A stretch of DNA of 64,000 nucleotides from Lewinellaceae bacterium (GCA_020636045.1 JACJYP010000009.1:62001-126000); one strand, 5' to 3'; positions 1-7,867 are shown, numbered from the stretch's first letter. Notes: generated from the sequence alone by a model not told the origin. Numbers and translations are program-made.

Positions 1-167
1 GCCAGTTCGGAATTCTGGCGCAGGATGTTCAGTTTCAACTGGTTGGGCCACCAGTCGCGGTTGGAGGTGCCGCCTCCGGCGGTGGTTTTCAGGATGCCGC
101 CCGAGAAGGGGCATTTGCTTTCGCCGTTGTTGACGTTATAGGTGTGCGGTGATGTGGATTGGCTCAT
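1..167 (-). CDS. katG: catalase-peroxidase, N-terminal fragment (cut by window edge)
   Basis: This is the first 55 codons of a bifunctional haem catalase-peroxidase, which breaks down hydrogen peroxide; the rest lies beyond the left edge. The ATG is complementary to 165-167. The translation carries KCPF followed by the stretch GGGTSNRDWWPNQLKL, the characteristic N-terminal signature of KatG proteins ahead of the haem-binding core. The distal and proximal histidines and the Met-Tyr-Trp adduct residues are not in the window, so activity cannot be judged. A TAnnTTTG promoter box sits about 40 bases upstream (208-215). The neighbouring ABC cluster at 473 is divergent. Confidence 0.9.
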   Translation of the reverse strand, partial: MSQSTSPHTYNVNNGESKCPFSGGILKTTAGGGTSNRDWWPNQLKLNILRQNSEL

Positions 168-207
168 AAATGTGGTGTGATCTATTTAATTCATTAACTG
201 GTTGGAG

Positions 208-215
208 CAAATTTA
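208..215 (-). promoter_or_regulatory. predicted -7 box (TAAATTTG) for katG
   Basis: Read on the minus strand the sequence is TAAATTTG, a full match to the Bacteroidota sigma-A -7 consensus TAnnTTTG. It lies about 41 bases before the katG ATG, giving a short leader of roughly 30-35 bases. No clear -33 TTG is seen at the usual 19-20 base spacing, so this is a motif call only. Confidence 0.4.
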
Positions 216-295
216 AGCCTTCCCGTTTATAGTTTTTATTGATATTTATTATGTCATCATTGATGAAAATTATCAAACGCTGTTTGGAACTTAGA

Positions 296-327
296 AGCAG
301 TAGGCAGTAGCAGTCGGCAGTGGCAGG
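296..327. repeat. degenerate GGCAGT/CTGCC-type dispersed repeat, copy 1
   Basis: A run of GCAGT, GGCAGT and GTCGGCAG words. The same vocabulary recurs at 9029-9160 and 60491-60547, both times as inverted pairs. Here only one orientation is present. All three copies are intergenic. Confidence 0.6.
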
Positions 328-472
328 GTTTGAAATTGTTCCCAGGGCCCCGATCAAATTAAAGCCCGGAGGCCATGAAATAAATACCTTTTTCTCCGGG
401 TTGATTTTGCATCCGGACACGGTGCCGACGACAGCGCTGCCGTGGACCTACAACAGTCGCTCCTACTAAACA

Positions 473-1390
473 ATGAAATACTACCTAATCCTCCAGTACC
501 GCCGCATCACAAGAAAACTGGCCGAGTCGGGCATCCCGACGGCTATCGGCGTGCCACTCGCGCTCGCGGTTTTTGTCGCCCTGTCCAGATACCTGTTTTA
601 CAAGACCGGGTGGGCCGACTGGATCTACGTGATGATCGCCGTATCGGCGTTGTTCCGGCTGGGAGACAAGGAAAGGAACGAGCCCCTGCGCAGGATTTTC
701 GGCAAGGGGCAGTACCTGCGGGTCAGGCTGCTGGAAAACGGCTTGGTAGTATTGCCGTTTTTGTCGTACCTGATATACGAAAAGCAGTTTTTTATCGCAC
801 TCGGACTGGCTCCGCTGTCCGCTATCCTGGCGCTGGTGGATATGCGGCACAACATCACCCTGCGCATCCCTACCCCGTTCAAACAATTTCCGTTCGAGTT
901 TATCGCGGGCTTCAGGAAGTCGTGGTGGCTGATCGCGATCGCCTACTTTTTATGCGCCAAGTCGGTCGAGGCCCACAACTACGGCCTGGGGCTGTTTTCA
1001 ATGCTGCTGATCTTCATGACCGGCATGTCGTTCTACGTCAAGCCGGAAAGGACCTACTTCGTGTGGATATTTTCGCTGGGCGCCGGCGCCTTTTTACGGA
1101 AAAAAATGATCGCCGCAGTCATCTGCATCACCATCCTCAGCCTGCCGGTGCTGGTCGCACTGGGCATCGCCTTTACGGGCATCAGCCCCATTACCCTGGG
1201 CGTGCAGTTGCTGGGTTATCTGTTCCTTTGCTCGATGGTGCTGGCAAAATACTCGGCGTATCCAAACGAAATGAGCGTGCCTCAGGGCATCCTGTATGCG
1301 CTGAGCCTGTGGTTTCCGCCGGCCCTGCTCGTCGTCATCCCTCTTTTTTACACACAGTCGAAACGCAGACTGGAACCGATCCTGGAATGA
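473..1390 (+). CDS. ABC transporter permease-like membrane protein
   Basis: A 305-residue integral membrane protein of unassigned family, with roughly seven or eight hydrophobic segments separated by short basic loops (for example RLGDKERNEPLRR and KPERTY). The downstream ATP-binding gene begins inside its stop codon (ATGA overlap at 1387-1390), the classic sign of translational coupling, so it is inferred to be the membrane subunit of an ABC-2-type exporter. It has no signal peptide cleavage site and no soluble domain. Substrate is unknown. A beta-barrel gene follows in the same direction, which could make this an envelope-related transporter, but that is only context. Confidence 0.75.
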   Translation: MKYYLILQYRRITRKLAESGIPTAIGVPLALAVFVALSRYLFYKTGWADWIYVMIAVSALFRLGDKERNEPLRRIFGKGQYLRVRLLENGLVVLPFLSYLIYEKQFFIALGLAPLSAILALVDMRHNITLRIPTPFKQFPFEFIAGFRKSWWLIAIAYFLCAKSVEAHNYGLGLFSMLLIFMTGMSFYVKPERTYFVWIFSLGAGAFLRKKMIAAVICITILSLPVLVALGIAFTGISPITLGVQLLGYLFLCSMVLAKYSAYPNEMSVPQGILYALSLWFPPALLVVIPLFYTQSKRRLEPILE

Positions 1391-2067
1391 TATCGATACA
1401 ACATCTCTCCAAAGCGTATGGCAACTGGCAGGTGCTGCACGACATACACCTCGAACTGGAAAAAGGCAAGGTCTACGGTATTGTAGGAGAAAACGGCTCC
1501 GGCAAAACGACGCTGTTCCGCTGCATCGCGGGCATGGAGCCCTACAGCGGGCACATCGAATCGAACTTCGACAATCTGAAAAATCACCTGGGCTTTTTGC
1601 CGACCAACCCGGTGTTCATGTCGCACGTCACCGGCTGGGAGTACCTGAAACTGCTCTGCATGGCCAGAAAGATCGAGGCCAGCCACTTCGAACGGCAGAA
1701 CATCTTCGACCTCCCGCTCGACCAGTACGCGGAAACGTACTCGACGGGCATGAAGAAAAAACTGGCGCTGATGGGCATCCTGTTGCAGCAAAACGAGGTG
1801 TTCATCCTCGACGAGCCCTTCAACGGCGTAGACATCCACAGCAACATCATGATCGCGGAGATCATCAAAAAACTGAGATCGCTCGGCAAAACCGTCCTGA
1901 TCTCCTCGCATATTTTCTCCACCCTGAGTGAATGCAGCGATCAGATACACCTGCTGAAAGCCGGCCGCATCGCGCGCAGTTTTGAAAAAGACGCGTTCGC
2001 CGACCTGGAGCGGGATATGAAGGCTTTTATGCTCGGCGACAGGATCGAAAAACTGGTGATGGGGTGA
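1387..2067 (+). CDS. ABC transporter ATP-binding protein
   Basis: A 226-residue ATPase subunit. Walker A is GENGSGKTT near residue 35. The signature region is YSTGMKKKL, a divergent LSGGQ in which the usual second G and Q are replaced, as is common in ABC-2 export ATPases. Walker B is VFILDEPFNG, and the switch histidine is in SSHIFS. The ATG at 1387 overlaps the permease stop, giving the ATGA junction. An in-frame open extension reaches back to 442, but it runs through the permease in another frame and lacks family similarity, so 1387 is chosen. The next open frame begins 12 bases after the stop. Confidence 0.92.
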   Translation: MISIQHLSKAYGNWQVLHDIHLELEKGKVYGIVGENGSGKTTLFRCIAGMEPYSGHIESNFDNLKNHLGFLPTNPVFMSHVTGWEYLKLLCMARKIEASHFERQNIFDLPLDQYAETYSTGMKKKLALMGILLQQNEVFILDEPFNGVDIHSNIMIAEIIKKLRSLGKTVLISSHIFSTLSECSDQIHLLKAGRIARSFEKDAFADLERDMKAFMLGDRIEKLVMG

Positions 2068-2079
2068 TTTCCGACCTTT

Positions 2080-2346
2080 GTGTTCAAAGAACAACCGTTG
2101 CAGAATAAAGAACACAGCCTTTTGTTCAAAGAACAAGGTTCGTTGTTAAAAGAACAAAGACAACGGATGAAAGAACAAGGCTTCGTGTTAAAAGAACCGA
2201 CTTTGTTGTCAAAAGAACAACGAGCGTTGTTAAAAGTACATGTCTTGTTGTCAAAAGAACAAACGTCGTGGTTAAAAGAACAAAGACCAAGGATGAAAGA
2301 ACACAAACGCTTGTCAAGACAACAGGCAAGGCCGCAACTTTTATGA
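2080..2346 (+). CDS. possible heptad-repeat small protein encoded by a 21-bp array
   Basis: An 88-codon frame starting at GTG, 12 bases after the ABC ATPase stop. It is almost entirely made of a 7-residue repeat of type K-E-Q-x-x-L-L (11 copies, then a short basic tail RQQARPQLL). Its TGA at 2344-2346 overlaps the ATG of the beta-barrel gene at 2343 (ATGA), the same junction used between permease and ATPase. That placement is the main argument for translation. Against it, any array with a period divisible by three stays open in several frames, and two minus-strand frames are also open here. No signal peptide or known family is seen. It may be non-coding repeat DNA. Confidence 0.3.
   Translation: MFKEQPLQNKEHSLLFKEQGSLLKEQRQRMKEQGFVLKEPTLLSKEQRALLKVHVLLSKEQTSWLKEQRPRMKEHKRLSRQQARPQLL
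2086..2316. repeat. 21-bp tandem repeat array, 11 units
   Basis: Eleven consecutive units of exactly 21 bp, each starting AAAGAAC or a one-base variant (AAAGTAC at 2233). Units start at 2086, 2107, 2128, 2149, 2170, 2191, 2212, 2233, 2254, 2275 and 2296. The second half of the unit is commonly GTTGTTA or GTTGTCA. No unit is gained or lost by a single base, so the phase is strict. The array ends about 27 bases before the beta-barrel start codon. A period of 21 bp equals two turns of B-DNA, so the A-tract of every unit faces the same side. Confidence 0.95.
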
Positions 2347-2867
2347 AAAACCGGTACCGTCCATATTTCCCGCTCGCTTTTTTCTTCTTTACGGGCATCC
2401 TGACTTTATCTGCCCAGGAACGGGAGAATACGCCCCGCAACAACTGGAGTGTCTATGTACTTGGCTCCCTTCAGTTTGACAACAGCAGGGAAGACGGCTG
2501 GAGCAAATTCGGGCTTGGTGTACAATATAATTTGCCGCTTGCCCATCATCTGGATGCTTTTGCCAGCCTTGACTATCGCCGCTGGGATGAATTCGACATC
2601 CGGCTACTTCCGTTGTACCTCGGTCCTGCGTATCGCATAAAACTATCCGACAAAGTCAATCTTTCAGGCGCGATCGGCGCTGGTCCACAACTGGCGATCG
2701 GCAACGACTTCAGTCTGTTCGGAGCAGGTGTTATGGGAAAAGCCGAATTCGACTGGCCGCTTTTTTCAAATATCAGGATGTTCGCCGGGCCCAAACTCGG
2801 TCAGGCGCTGTTGTTCCATCCGAGTCATTTCTACTATGCGGACCTGATGCTGGGGTTGAGGTTTTAG
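2343..2867 (+). CDS. outer-membrane beta-barrel protein
   Basis: A 174-residue protein with a signal peptide (basic MKNRYRP, hydrophobic core, cleavage near LSAQ). The rest alternates short amphipathic strands with aromatic girdles (LGSLQF, FGLGVQYNLP, FASLDYRRW, LYLGPAYRI) and ends in LGLRF, a typical C-terminal strand with terminal Phe recognised by the BAM machinery. This matches small porin-like or OmpW/OprG-size barrels, though the exact family is not recognised. The start at 2343 is chosen because the signal peptide begins there; longer in-frame extensions run into the repeat array. It overlaps the upstream heptad frame by ATGA and probably shares a transcript with the ABC genes. Confidence 0.8.
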   Translation: MKNRYRPYFPLAFFFFTGILTLSAQERENTPRNNWSVYVLGSLQFDNSREDGWSKFGLGVQYNLPLAHHLDAFASLDYRRWDEFDIRLLPLYLGPAYRIKLSDKVNLSGAIGAGPQLAIGNDFSLFGAGVMGKAEFDWPLFSNIRMFAGPKLGQALLFHPSHFYYADLMLGLRF

Positions 2868-2915
2868 CAGTCCATAAAACAACAATTAAGACCAATTGAC
2901 CGGTTCGTGGCGTTT

Positions 2916-2994
2916 GCTGTTGGCGGGACACCAACAGCGGTATTTCGTAAAAAGAAGATGGTTCCTTTGCCGTTGTTGGCGTCCCGCCAACAAC
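2916..2994. repeat. paired hairpins sharing an 11-bp inverted repeat
   Basis: Two hairpins lie in the gap between the barrel and the pectinesterase-like gene. The first is GCTGTTGG-CGGGACA-CCAACAGC (2916-2938). The second is GTTGTTGGCG-TCC-CGCCAACAAC (2972-2994). In addition GTTGGCGGGAC in the first is the exact complement of GTCCCGCCAAC in the second, so the two can pair with each other as an alternative. There is no T-tract after either, so a simple terminator is not supported. Confidence 0.75.
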
Positions 2995-3113
2995 TCTTAC
3001 GCACAATCTTTCGGTTTTCTTTCAAAGCCAATAAGCGGGTCACAACTTGAGATATTAATACCCGGAATACAAGGGGAGCCCTTACTTTAGCACTTCACTC
3101 GCTACAACCAGGC

Positions 3114-4880
3114 ATGATGTTCTTTCCGGCGCACGCTGCTATCGCAAACCGCAACATTTTCCATTTTTCGAAACAGATTATAAAGGGCGTCATTTTCTTG
3201 TTGGCGGTGTTTTCAGGCCATCAACGCACTTTTCCACAGTCCTACTCTTTCAGCGATGTCATTGTGTTTCCCGCCGACAAAAGTGCGCACGTCAACCCCG
3301 ACACTTATCTAAAACTGACATTTCCGGGCGAGCCGATACTGCACAACACCGGCAAGATCCGTATCTACGATGCGCATAGCGGCGAACTCGCAGACGAACT
3401 GGACCTTTCCATTCCGCCTGGGCCGAAAAACACTCGCACCCGTCCCCCTTACGATCAGTTCCGGTACGACGGCATGCCCGATTCCATTTACACGGTCTCA
3501 AAACCTGACAAGGATCGTTCGCATGTGTACCAACAGAATCACATCGGAGGCGATTCCGAAGCGGACGCCTATCATTTTTATCCGATGCTTATACAGGGCA
3601 ATTCAGCCGTCATTTGTCTGCACAACAACCGGCTGACCTACGGCAAAACATACTATGTGGAGGTCGATGAAGGCGTGTTGTCCATGCCCGACGGCAGCCC
3701 CGTCAAAATTAAAGGACCGGAGCAATGGACTTTTAAAACGAAAGAGATGCCGCCCACAGCAAGCGAGCGGCAAATGGTGGTTGCCTCCGATGGCTCAGGC
3801 GACTTTACGACGCTGCAGGGCGCAGTGGATTTTATTCCGGAACACAATACCGAACCCGTTACGATATTTATAAAAAACGGCGCCTATGAGGAGATCGTCT
3901 ATTTCCGCAACCGCCGTCATATCACTATTATCGGCGAAGACCGCGACAAAGTGGTCGTATGCTACGCCAACAACAGCGTTTTCAACCGGCGCGACATGAG
4001 CCCCGACCCCGCACTTGCCAAACATCAGCACAACATCCGGGCGGTGCTGGCGGTTGACAACTCATCGGACATTGCCATCATTAACCTCACCCTTCGATCG
4101 CTGGGCGAGGCGCCCGCCCAGGCCGAGGCCCTGCTGGCGATCGGGTCGGAGATCATCGTGCACAACGTATCCATAGAAGGCAGCGGCGACGCCCTGCAGG
4201 CCACCGGGACCATCTATATGAGCGACTGCAAGATCCAGGGCTTCGGAGATAACGTGCTGGGCTACGGGGCGGTGTTTTTCAATCGCTGCGAGTTTGTTTC
4301 CACGTACGGGCCGCATCTATGGGTAAGGAACACCGATAAAAACCACGGGAACGTGATGGTAAACTGCACCCTTAGAACCATCGGCGAGGTAGAAACGCAC
4401 ATCGCCCGGGCGCCCGATAACCACGGCATCAAATACCCTTTTTGCGAAGCGGTACTGATCGATTGCAAACTCGAAGGCGTAAAACCGGAGGGCTGGGGTC
4501 GGGTCACCGACTCGACCGAACACATACGTTACTGGGAATACAACAGCACCAACCTGGAAGACGGCACACCCATCGATGCGAGCCGGCGTCACCCGGCGTC
4601 GCGGCAACTCACCCTCGAGCACGACGCCGATATCATTCACCGTTACCGGGATCCTGCCTATGTGCTGGGCGGCTGGGCGCCGGTGCTGGCGCCTTTAGTC
4701 CTCACGGAGCCCGCAATCGTCTCGGTGGAAAAAGGTGGCACCGCCACTTTCGAGGTAAAAGTAGCGGCCATCCCCGATGCGCAGTACCAGTGGTACAAAG
4801 GCCAGACCCCTCTGAAAAATGCGACGGAAGCGGCATTGACTATTTCCAATGTGCAAGCCGCTGATGCGGGGACATATTAA
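3114..4880 (+). CDS. pectinesterase-fold secreted protein with C-terminal Ig-like domain, ended by an in-frame stop
   Basis: A 588-residue secreted protein. After a long signal region (to about residue 42) comes a Big_5/SbsA-like domain (about 45-210), then a right-handed beta-helix of pectin methylesterase type (about 215-505), then an Ig-like module from about 530. Family features seen are GSGDFTTLQGAVDFIP, KNGAYEE, PAQAEALL (the QA motif), GSGDALQ and GFGDNVLGYG, where the catalytic Asp of the usual DFIFG is kept but the flanking residues differ. The frame stops at TAA 4878-4880 inside the Ig motif DAGTY. The same frame continues as VEIVNENGKAF and stays open to TAA at 4944-4946. It is followed by a sialidase-like gene, suggesting a polysaccharide-related pair. 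Confidence 0.8.
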   Translation: MMFFPAHAAIANRNIFHFSKQIIKGVIFLLAVFSGHQRTFPQSYSFSDVIVFPADKSAHVNPDTYLKLTFPGEPILHNTGKIRIYDAHSGELADELDLSIPPGPKNTRTRPPYDQFRYDGMPDSIYTVSKPDKDRSHVYQQNHIGGDSEADAYHFYPMLIQGNSAVICLHNNRLTYGKTYYVEVDEGVLSMPDGSPVKIKGPEQWTFKTKEMPPTASERQMVVASDGSGDFTTLQGAVDFIPEHNTEPVTIFIKNGAYEEIVYFRNRRHITIIGEDRDKVVVCYANNSVFNRRDMSPDPALAKHQHNIRAVLAVDNSSDIAIINLTLRSLGEAPAQAEALLAIGSEIIVHNVSIEGSGDALQATGTIYMSDCKIQGFGDNVLGYGAVFFNRCEFVSTYGPHLWVRNTDKNHGNVMVNCTLRTIGEVETHIARAPDNHGIKYPFCEAVLIDCKLEGVKPEGWGRVTDSTEHIRYWEYNSTNLEDGTPIDASRRHPASRQLTLEHDADIIHRYRDPAYVLGGWAPVLAPLVLTEPAIVSVEKGGTATFEVKVAAIPDAQYQWYKGQTPLKNATEAALTISNVQAADAGTY

Positions 4881-4946
4881 GTAGAGATTGTCAATGAGAA
4901 CGGTAAGGCTTTCGTCAGGGCCGGTGATCTGAAAGTAGAAAACTAA
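4881..4946 (+). pseudogene. in-frame continuation of the Ig-like domain after the stop
   Basis: These 21 sense codons and a stop directly continue the Ig-like domain of the preceding gene after TAA 4878-4880. Ig-like domains of this type normally read DAGTY-x-VxVxNxxG, and the visible residues are DAGTY, stop, VEIVNENG. A single substitution (for example AAA to TAA) would explain it. It could be a nonsense mutation, an assembly error, or a readthrough site. Confidence 0.6.
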
Positions 4947-4970
4947 CCAGGTTGAACGGGGAAAAGATCA

Positions 4971-6140
4971 ATGGAAGGGTACATCAAAGCAATACTTCTT
5001 TTTATAGGGTGCTGTCCGATGGCATTGCGCGGCCAGGAACCGGAAGCCCCTTTCACCGTAACCGTACCTTACAACTTCACCAAACCCGAAACTCTGGGGC
5101 TGCCTTTTGCCGAAGGGGCCGAAACCTTCACGATTTTTTTCCCGGGGCCGGATGACAACAAATACAACCACGGCGTCGTGCTGTTCCCGTTCAGGGGCAT
5201 GCTCTATGCGCAATGGCAAAGTTCAGCGGCCGACGAGGATGCCGGTGATACGCAGGTATTTTACAGCAGGAGCCCCGACGGCAAAACATGGAGTGCACCC
5301 GTTCCGATGACCGAACCCCGGGAGCAGGAAATAAAAACCAGCGGCGGCTGGTGGAGCGACGGAGATACCCTGGTGGCCTATCTCTGCGTCTGGCCGCACC
5401 AGACAAGCGGCGCAAAAGAAGGATATACCGAATGTATCCGCTCGACGGACGGACTTCACTGGACTGCCCCCGAACCGGTAAAAGACAAAGACGGGCGGCC
5501 GATGCACGGCATCATCGAGCAGGACGTGCACGCCCTGCCCGGCGGCCGGCTCATCACGGCATTTCACATGCAGCCCGGCCTGATCGCCACGCCGTATTAT
5601 ACAGACGACCCGGGCGGCACTTCCGGCTGGACAGCCGGTACAATGCACAACATGCCCGTGGAAAAGGGAATAAGCCGGGGCATAGAGCCGGGCTGGTTTT
5701 ACCGGAAAGACAGCGCCGTAGTCATGGTATTCCGCGATCAGCAAGGTTCCTTCAAAAAACTGGCCTCTGTAAGCCATGACGCTGGAGCGACCTGGAGCGA
5801 TCCCGCCCTCGTCGACGCTCCCGATTCGCGGGCCAAGCAGAGCGCCGGAAATTTGCCTGACGGCACGGCTTATATGGTCAACAACCCTTCCGGGAACAAG
5901 GATCGTTTCCCGCTCGTCATCACGATCAGCAAAGACGGATTTACTTTTGACAAAGCATATCTGCTACGCAGCGGTGGCGCCGGTCTGCCGCCCATGCGAT
6001 ATAAGGGAAAATACAAAAGAACCGGTTTTAGTTACCCGAAAAGTGTGGTTTGGGGGGATCATCTTTACGTGTCCTACGCGACCAACAAAGAGGATGTCGA
6101 ATTGACCAGGATTCCGATTGAAAGCCTGAGCGACCGCTAA
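4971..6140 (+). CDS. secreted exo-alpha-sialidase-like beta-propeller protein
   Basis: A 389-residue protein with a signal peptide (MEGYIKAILLFIGCCPMALRG) and Asp-box motifs of the S-x-D-x-G-x-x-W type: SPDGKTWSAP, STDGLHWTAP and SHDAGATWSDP. These define the six-bladed sialidase (BNR) fold. It also carries the conserved GIIEQDVHALPGG and RDQQGSFK stretches often found in uncharacterised Bacteroidota sialidase-like hydrolases. True sialidase activity cannot be claimed because the arginine triad was not located with certainty. It starts 24 bases after the end of the extended pectinesterase-fold frame and is probably co-transcribed with it. Likely periplasmic or extracellular. Confidence 0.78.
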   Translation: MEGYIKAILLFIGCCPMALRGQEPEAPFTVTVPYNFTKPETLGLPFAEGAETFTIFFPGPDDNKYNHGVVLFPFRGMLYAQWQSSAADEDAGDTQVFYSRSPDGKTWSAPVPMTEPREQEIKTSGGWWSDGDTLVAYLCVWPHQTSGAKEGYTECIRSTDGLHWTAPEPVKDKDGRPMHGIIEQDVHALPGGRLITAFHMQPGLIATPYYTDDPGGTSGWTAGTMHNMPVEKGISRGIEPGWFYRKDSAVVMVFRDQQGSFKKLASVSHDAGATWSDPALVDAPDSRAKQSAGNLPDGTAYMVNNPSGNKDRFPLVITISKDGFTFDKAYLLRSGGAGLPPMRYKGKYKRTGFSYPKSVVWGDHLYVSYATNKEDVELTRIPIESLSDR

Positions 6141-6250
6141 CAGCGCAATGCGAGCCAGGGGGCTGAGCAAGAGGCCCTGGGATCAATTGATGGCACAACA
6201 AGTTGACCTAAAACACTGTAATACAAAATGTTGCGCAGCAACATTCCGTT

Positions 6251-6266
6251 CCCCCTTCGAAGGGGG
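6251..6266. repeat. perfect 16-bp palindrome CCCCCTTCGAAGGGGG
   Basis: A perfect palindrome between the convergent sialidase-like and SDR genes, followed by GCAGGGAGGATG. This word resembles a palindromic dispersed element found in intergenic DNA of many Bacteroidota (recalled knowledge). A U-tract does not follow on either strand. Confidence 0.7.
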
Positions 6267-6357
6267 GCAGGGAGGATGAACACCTGCGACTTGTCCTGAA
6301 ATAGGTTTACACAAAATGTAAACTAAAAACAGGACAAAGATGAATACCCACACATCC

Positions 6358-7092
6358 TCACTTCTCCTTTTTCATCAATATCCTGAAAGCCAGATCCGGC
6401 GCTAAAAATGCGATCCACAGGAAAATACGCATGGCCGGCACCGTGAGTATTTTCCTTTCCTTTTCGATTTGCGGAAGAATGCGGGCCACCAATTCGTCCG
6501 GCTGCATTTTTGCTTCCTGCCGGCCGGCCGTCATGGGCGTCGCCGTCACGGGCGGGATAAATTCCATCACACAGATCGGTGTTCCTTGCAGGGCGTATCG
6601 CAGGCCCGTCGTGAAATTGCGCATACCCGCTTTGCCTGCGCTGTACACGATGCCGTCGGGTTTCGGGAAGGCGCCCAGCCCCGAGGTGCTGTTGATGATG
6701 CAGGCGCGTTCTTTTACCCGCAGCAGCGGCAGCAACATCTGGGTGAGGATGATCTGCCCCGTCAGATTGCACTGTATTTCCTGTTGCACGCGGCGAAACG
6801 GCGTCACCGCTTCCGTGAACAGATAATTGTGCTGCACCCCGGCGTTGTTTACCAGAAAATTCAGGTCGGGGTATTCCTGCTCGATGCGGCGCACCGCATT
6901 TTCGATCGACCCCTGGTCTTCGAGGTCGCACTGGATGGTGTGCAGCCCCGTTTCGGCAGCAGCATCGAGTTTTGCTTCGTTTCTGCCCAACACGATCACT
7001 TTATTGTTTTTTGCATGCAGGGCTTTTGCCAGTTCCAGGCCGATGCCCGATGTGCCGCCCGTGATCAAAATGGTATTTCCGGATAATTTCAT
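6358..7092 (-). CDS. short-chain dehydrogenase/reductase family protein
   Basis: A 244-residue NAD(P)-dependent oxidoreductase of the classical SDR fold. The cofactor motif is TGGTSGIG near the N terminus, the structural NNAG motif is in FLVNNAGV, and the catalytic Ser-Tyr-Lys appear as NSTSG and YSAGKAG. The overall pattern is closest to DltE-like SDRs, whose substrates are mostly unknown. A hydrophobic C-terminal segment (FLWIAFLAPDLAFRI) suggests membrane association. It lies 50 bases downstream of a beta-barrel gene and may be the last gene of a three-gene unit with that barrel and a small membrane protein. Confidence 0.88.
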   Translation of the reverse strand: MKLSGNTILITGGTSGIGLELAKALHAKNNKVIVLGRNEAKLDAAAETGLHTIQCDLEDQGSIENAVRRIEQEYPDLNFLVNNAGVQHNYLFTEAVTPFRRVQQEIQCNLTGQIILTQMLLPLLRVKERACIINSTSGLGAFPKPDGIVYSAGKAGMRNFTTGLRYALQGTPICVMEFIPPVTATPMTAGRQEAKMQPDELVARILPQIEKERKILTVPAMRIFLWIAFLAPDLAFRILMKKEK

Positions 7093-7142
7093 GCCGATTG
7101 ATTTTGAAAATGAGACAATGTCTGGCCGGTTTTTTCAGCGGA

Positions 7143-7856
7143 TCACTGAAAGCGATACCCCAGCCCGAGGTGGAAGACTTTGTAGAGGTTGGTTACGCTG
7201 GATCTGAAGCCACGATCCATTTCATCTTCCAGATATGATCGCGCCTCTTCCGACAATCCTGCACTTCCCGAAAATTTGTAATCCGGCTGCGGATAGCCCC
7301 GGAACCAGGCGGGCGTCCATTCTGTGCTCAGCAGCAATCCGTTTTTGAAATTGTACTGGTAGCCGATGCCCAGCGCCAGTCCCCAGCCCGCCGGGCGCGA
7401 TTGTTCGATCCCAATGGTACCGGCATAGTCCTCTCCCGCGATCGTGCGCGCCCGGTCATCGAAGGACATTGTTTCCGCATCCCGCCCGTTGAAAACGAGT
7501 CCCGTGGAGAGGTAAGGCCCGTTTTTGAAGGGCGTGTACCGGGCCTGCAGCAGGAACCGGCGGTTGACTTTTTCATGGGAGGACATCAGTCCGTCCAGGC
7601 CGCTGGAGCGGACGTTGAAGGATTGCTGCCCGCGGCTGATCCGGTCCCTGAACTGGTAGATGAGGCCGCAATAGAACTTTTCGCTGAAATGATAGCCGAT
7701 CGTAATGCTGGGCTTGAAGCTACCGCCGATAGGCAATTCGCCGAGGCCGATTCCGATCTGCCAGTAACGGCCTGCGATGTCGGCCCCATCCTGCGCAGCG
7801 GCCATTTTCGGCGCAAAAAAGAGCCCGGCGATAATGAAAACTGTTATTTTGTTCAT
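7143..7856 (-). CDS. outer-membrane beta-barrel protein
   Basis: A 237-residue protein with a signal peptide (MNKITVFIIAGLFFAPKMAAAQ) followed by repeated amphipathic strands rich in Tyr, Gly and Phe (SITIGYHF, FYCGLIYQF, LALGIGYQYNF). It ends in FHLGLGYRFQ, close to a canonical terminal beta-signal. No specific porin family is recognised. It starts 11 bases downstream of the small membrane protein gene, so the two are very likely co-transcribed. Confidence 0.8.
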   Translation of the reverse strand: MNKITVFIIAGLFFAPKMAAAQDGADIAGRYWQIGIGLGELPIGGSFKPSITIGYHFSEKFYCGLIYQFRDRISRGQQSFNVRSSGLDGLMSSHEKVNRRFLLQARYTPFKNGPYLSTGLVFNGRDAETMSFDDRARTIAGEDYAGTIGIEQSRPAGWGLALGIGYQYNFKNGLLLSTEWTPAWFRGYPQPDYKFSGSAGLSEEARSYLEDEMDRGFRSSVTNLYKVFHLGLGYRFQ

Positions 7857-7867
7857 GATCCGGGGTT

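Larger units (their letters stand above)
168..472. other. divergent intergenic region katG / ABC permease
   Basis: No convincing gene is present. The AT-rich half nearest katG holds its predicted promoter. Around 296-327 is a cluster of GGCAGT/GCAGT words (for example GGCAGTAGCAGTCGGCAG), one of three occurrences in the window of the same degenerate CTGCCAACTG-type repeat. A 94-codon open frame on the minus strand (136-420) overlaps the katG start and has no recognisable content. Confidence 0.7.

Noticed and set aside
136..420. 94-codon minus-strand frame near katG
   Set aside because: It overlaps the katG start in another frame and contains the GGCAGT-type repeat; no motif is present.
442..1386. 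N-terminal extension of the ABC ATPase
   Set aside because: The extension lies in the wrong frame through the permease gene and lacks any domain; the ATGA start at 1387 gives a normal ATPase length.
1941..2306. Minus-strand frame with a Cys every seventh residue across the 21-bp array
   Set aside because: It is produced by the array itself: a period divisible by three leaves several frames open. It runs antisense through the ATPase gene and has no junction with a neighbouring gene.
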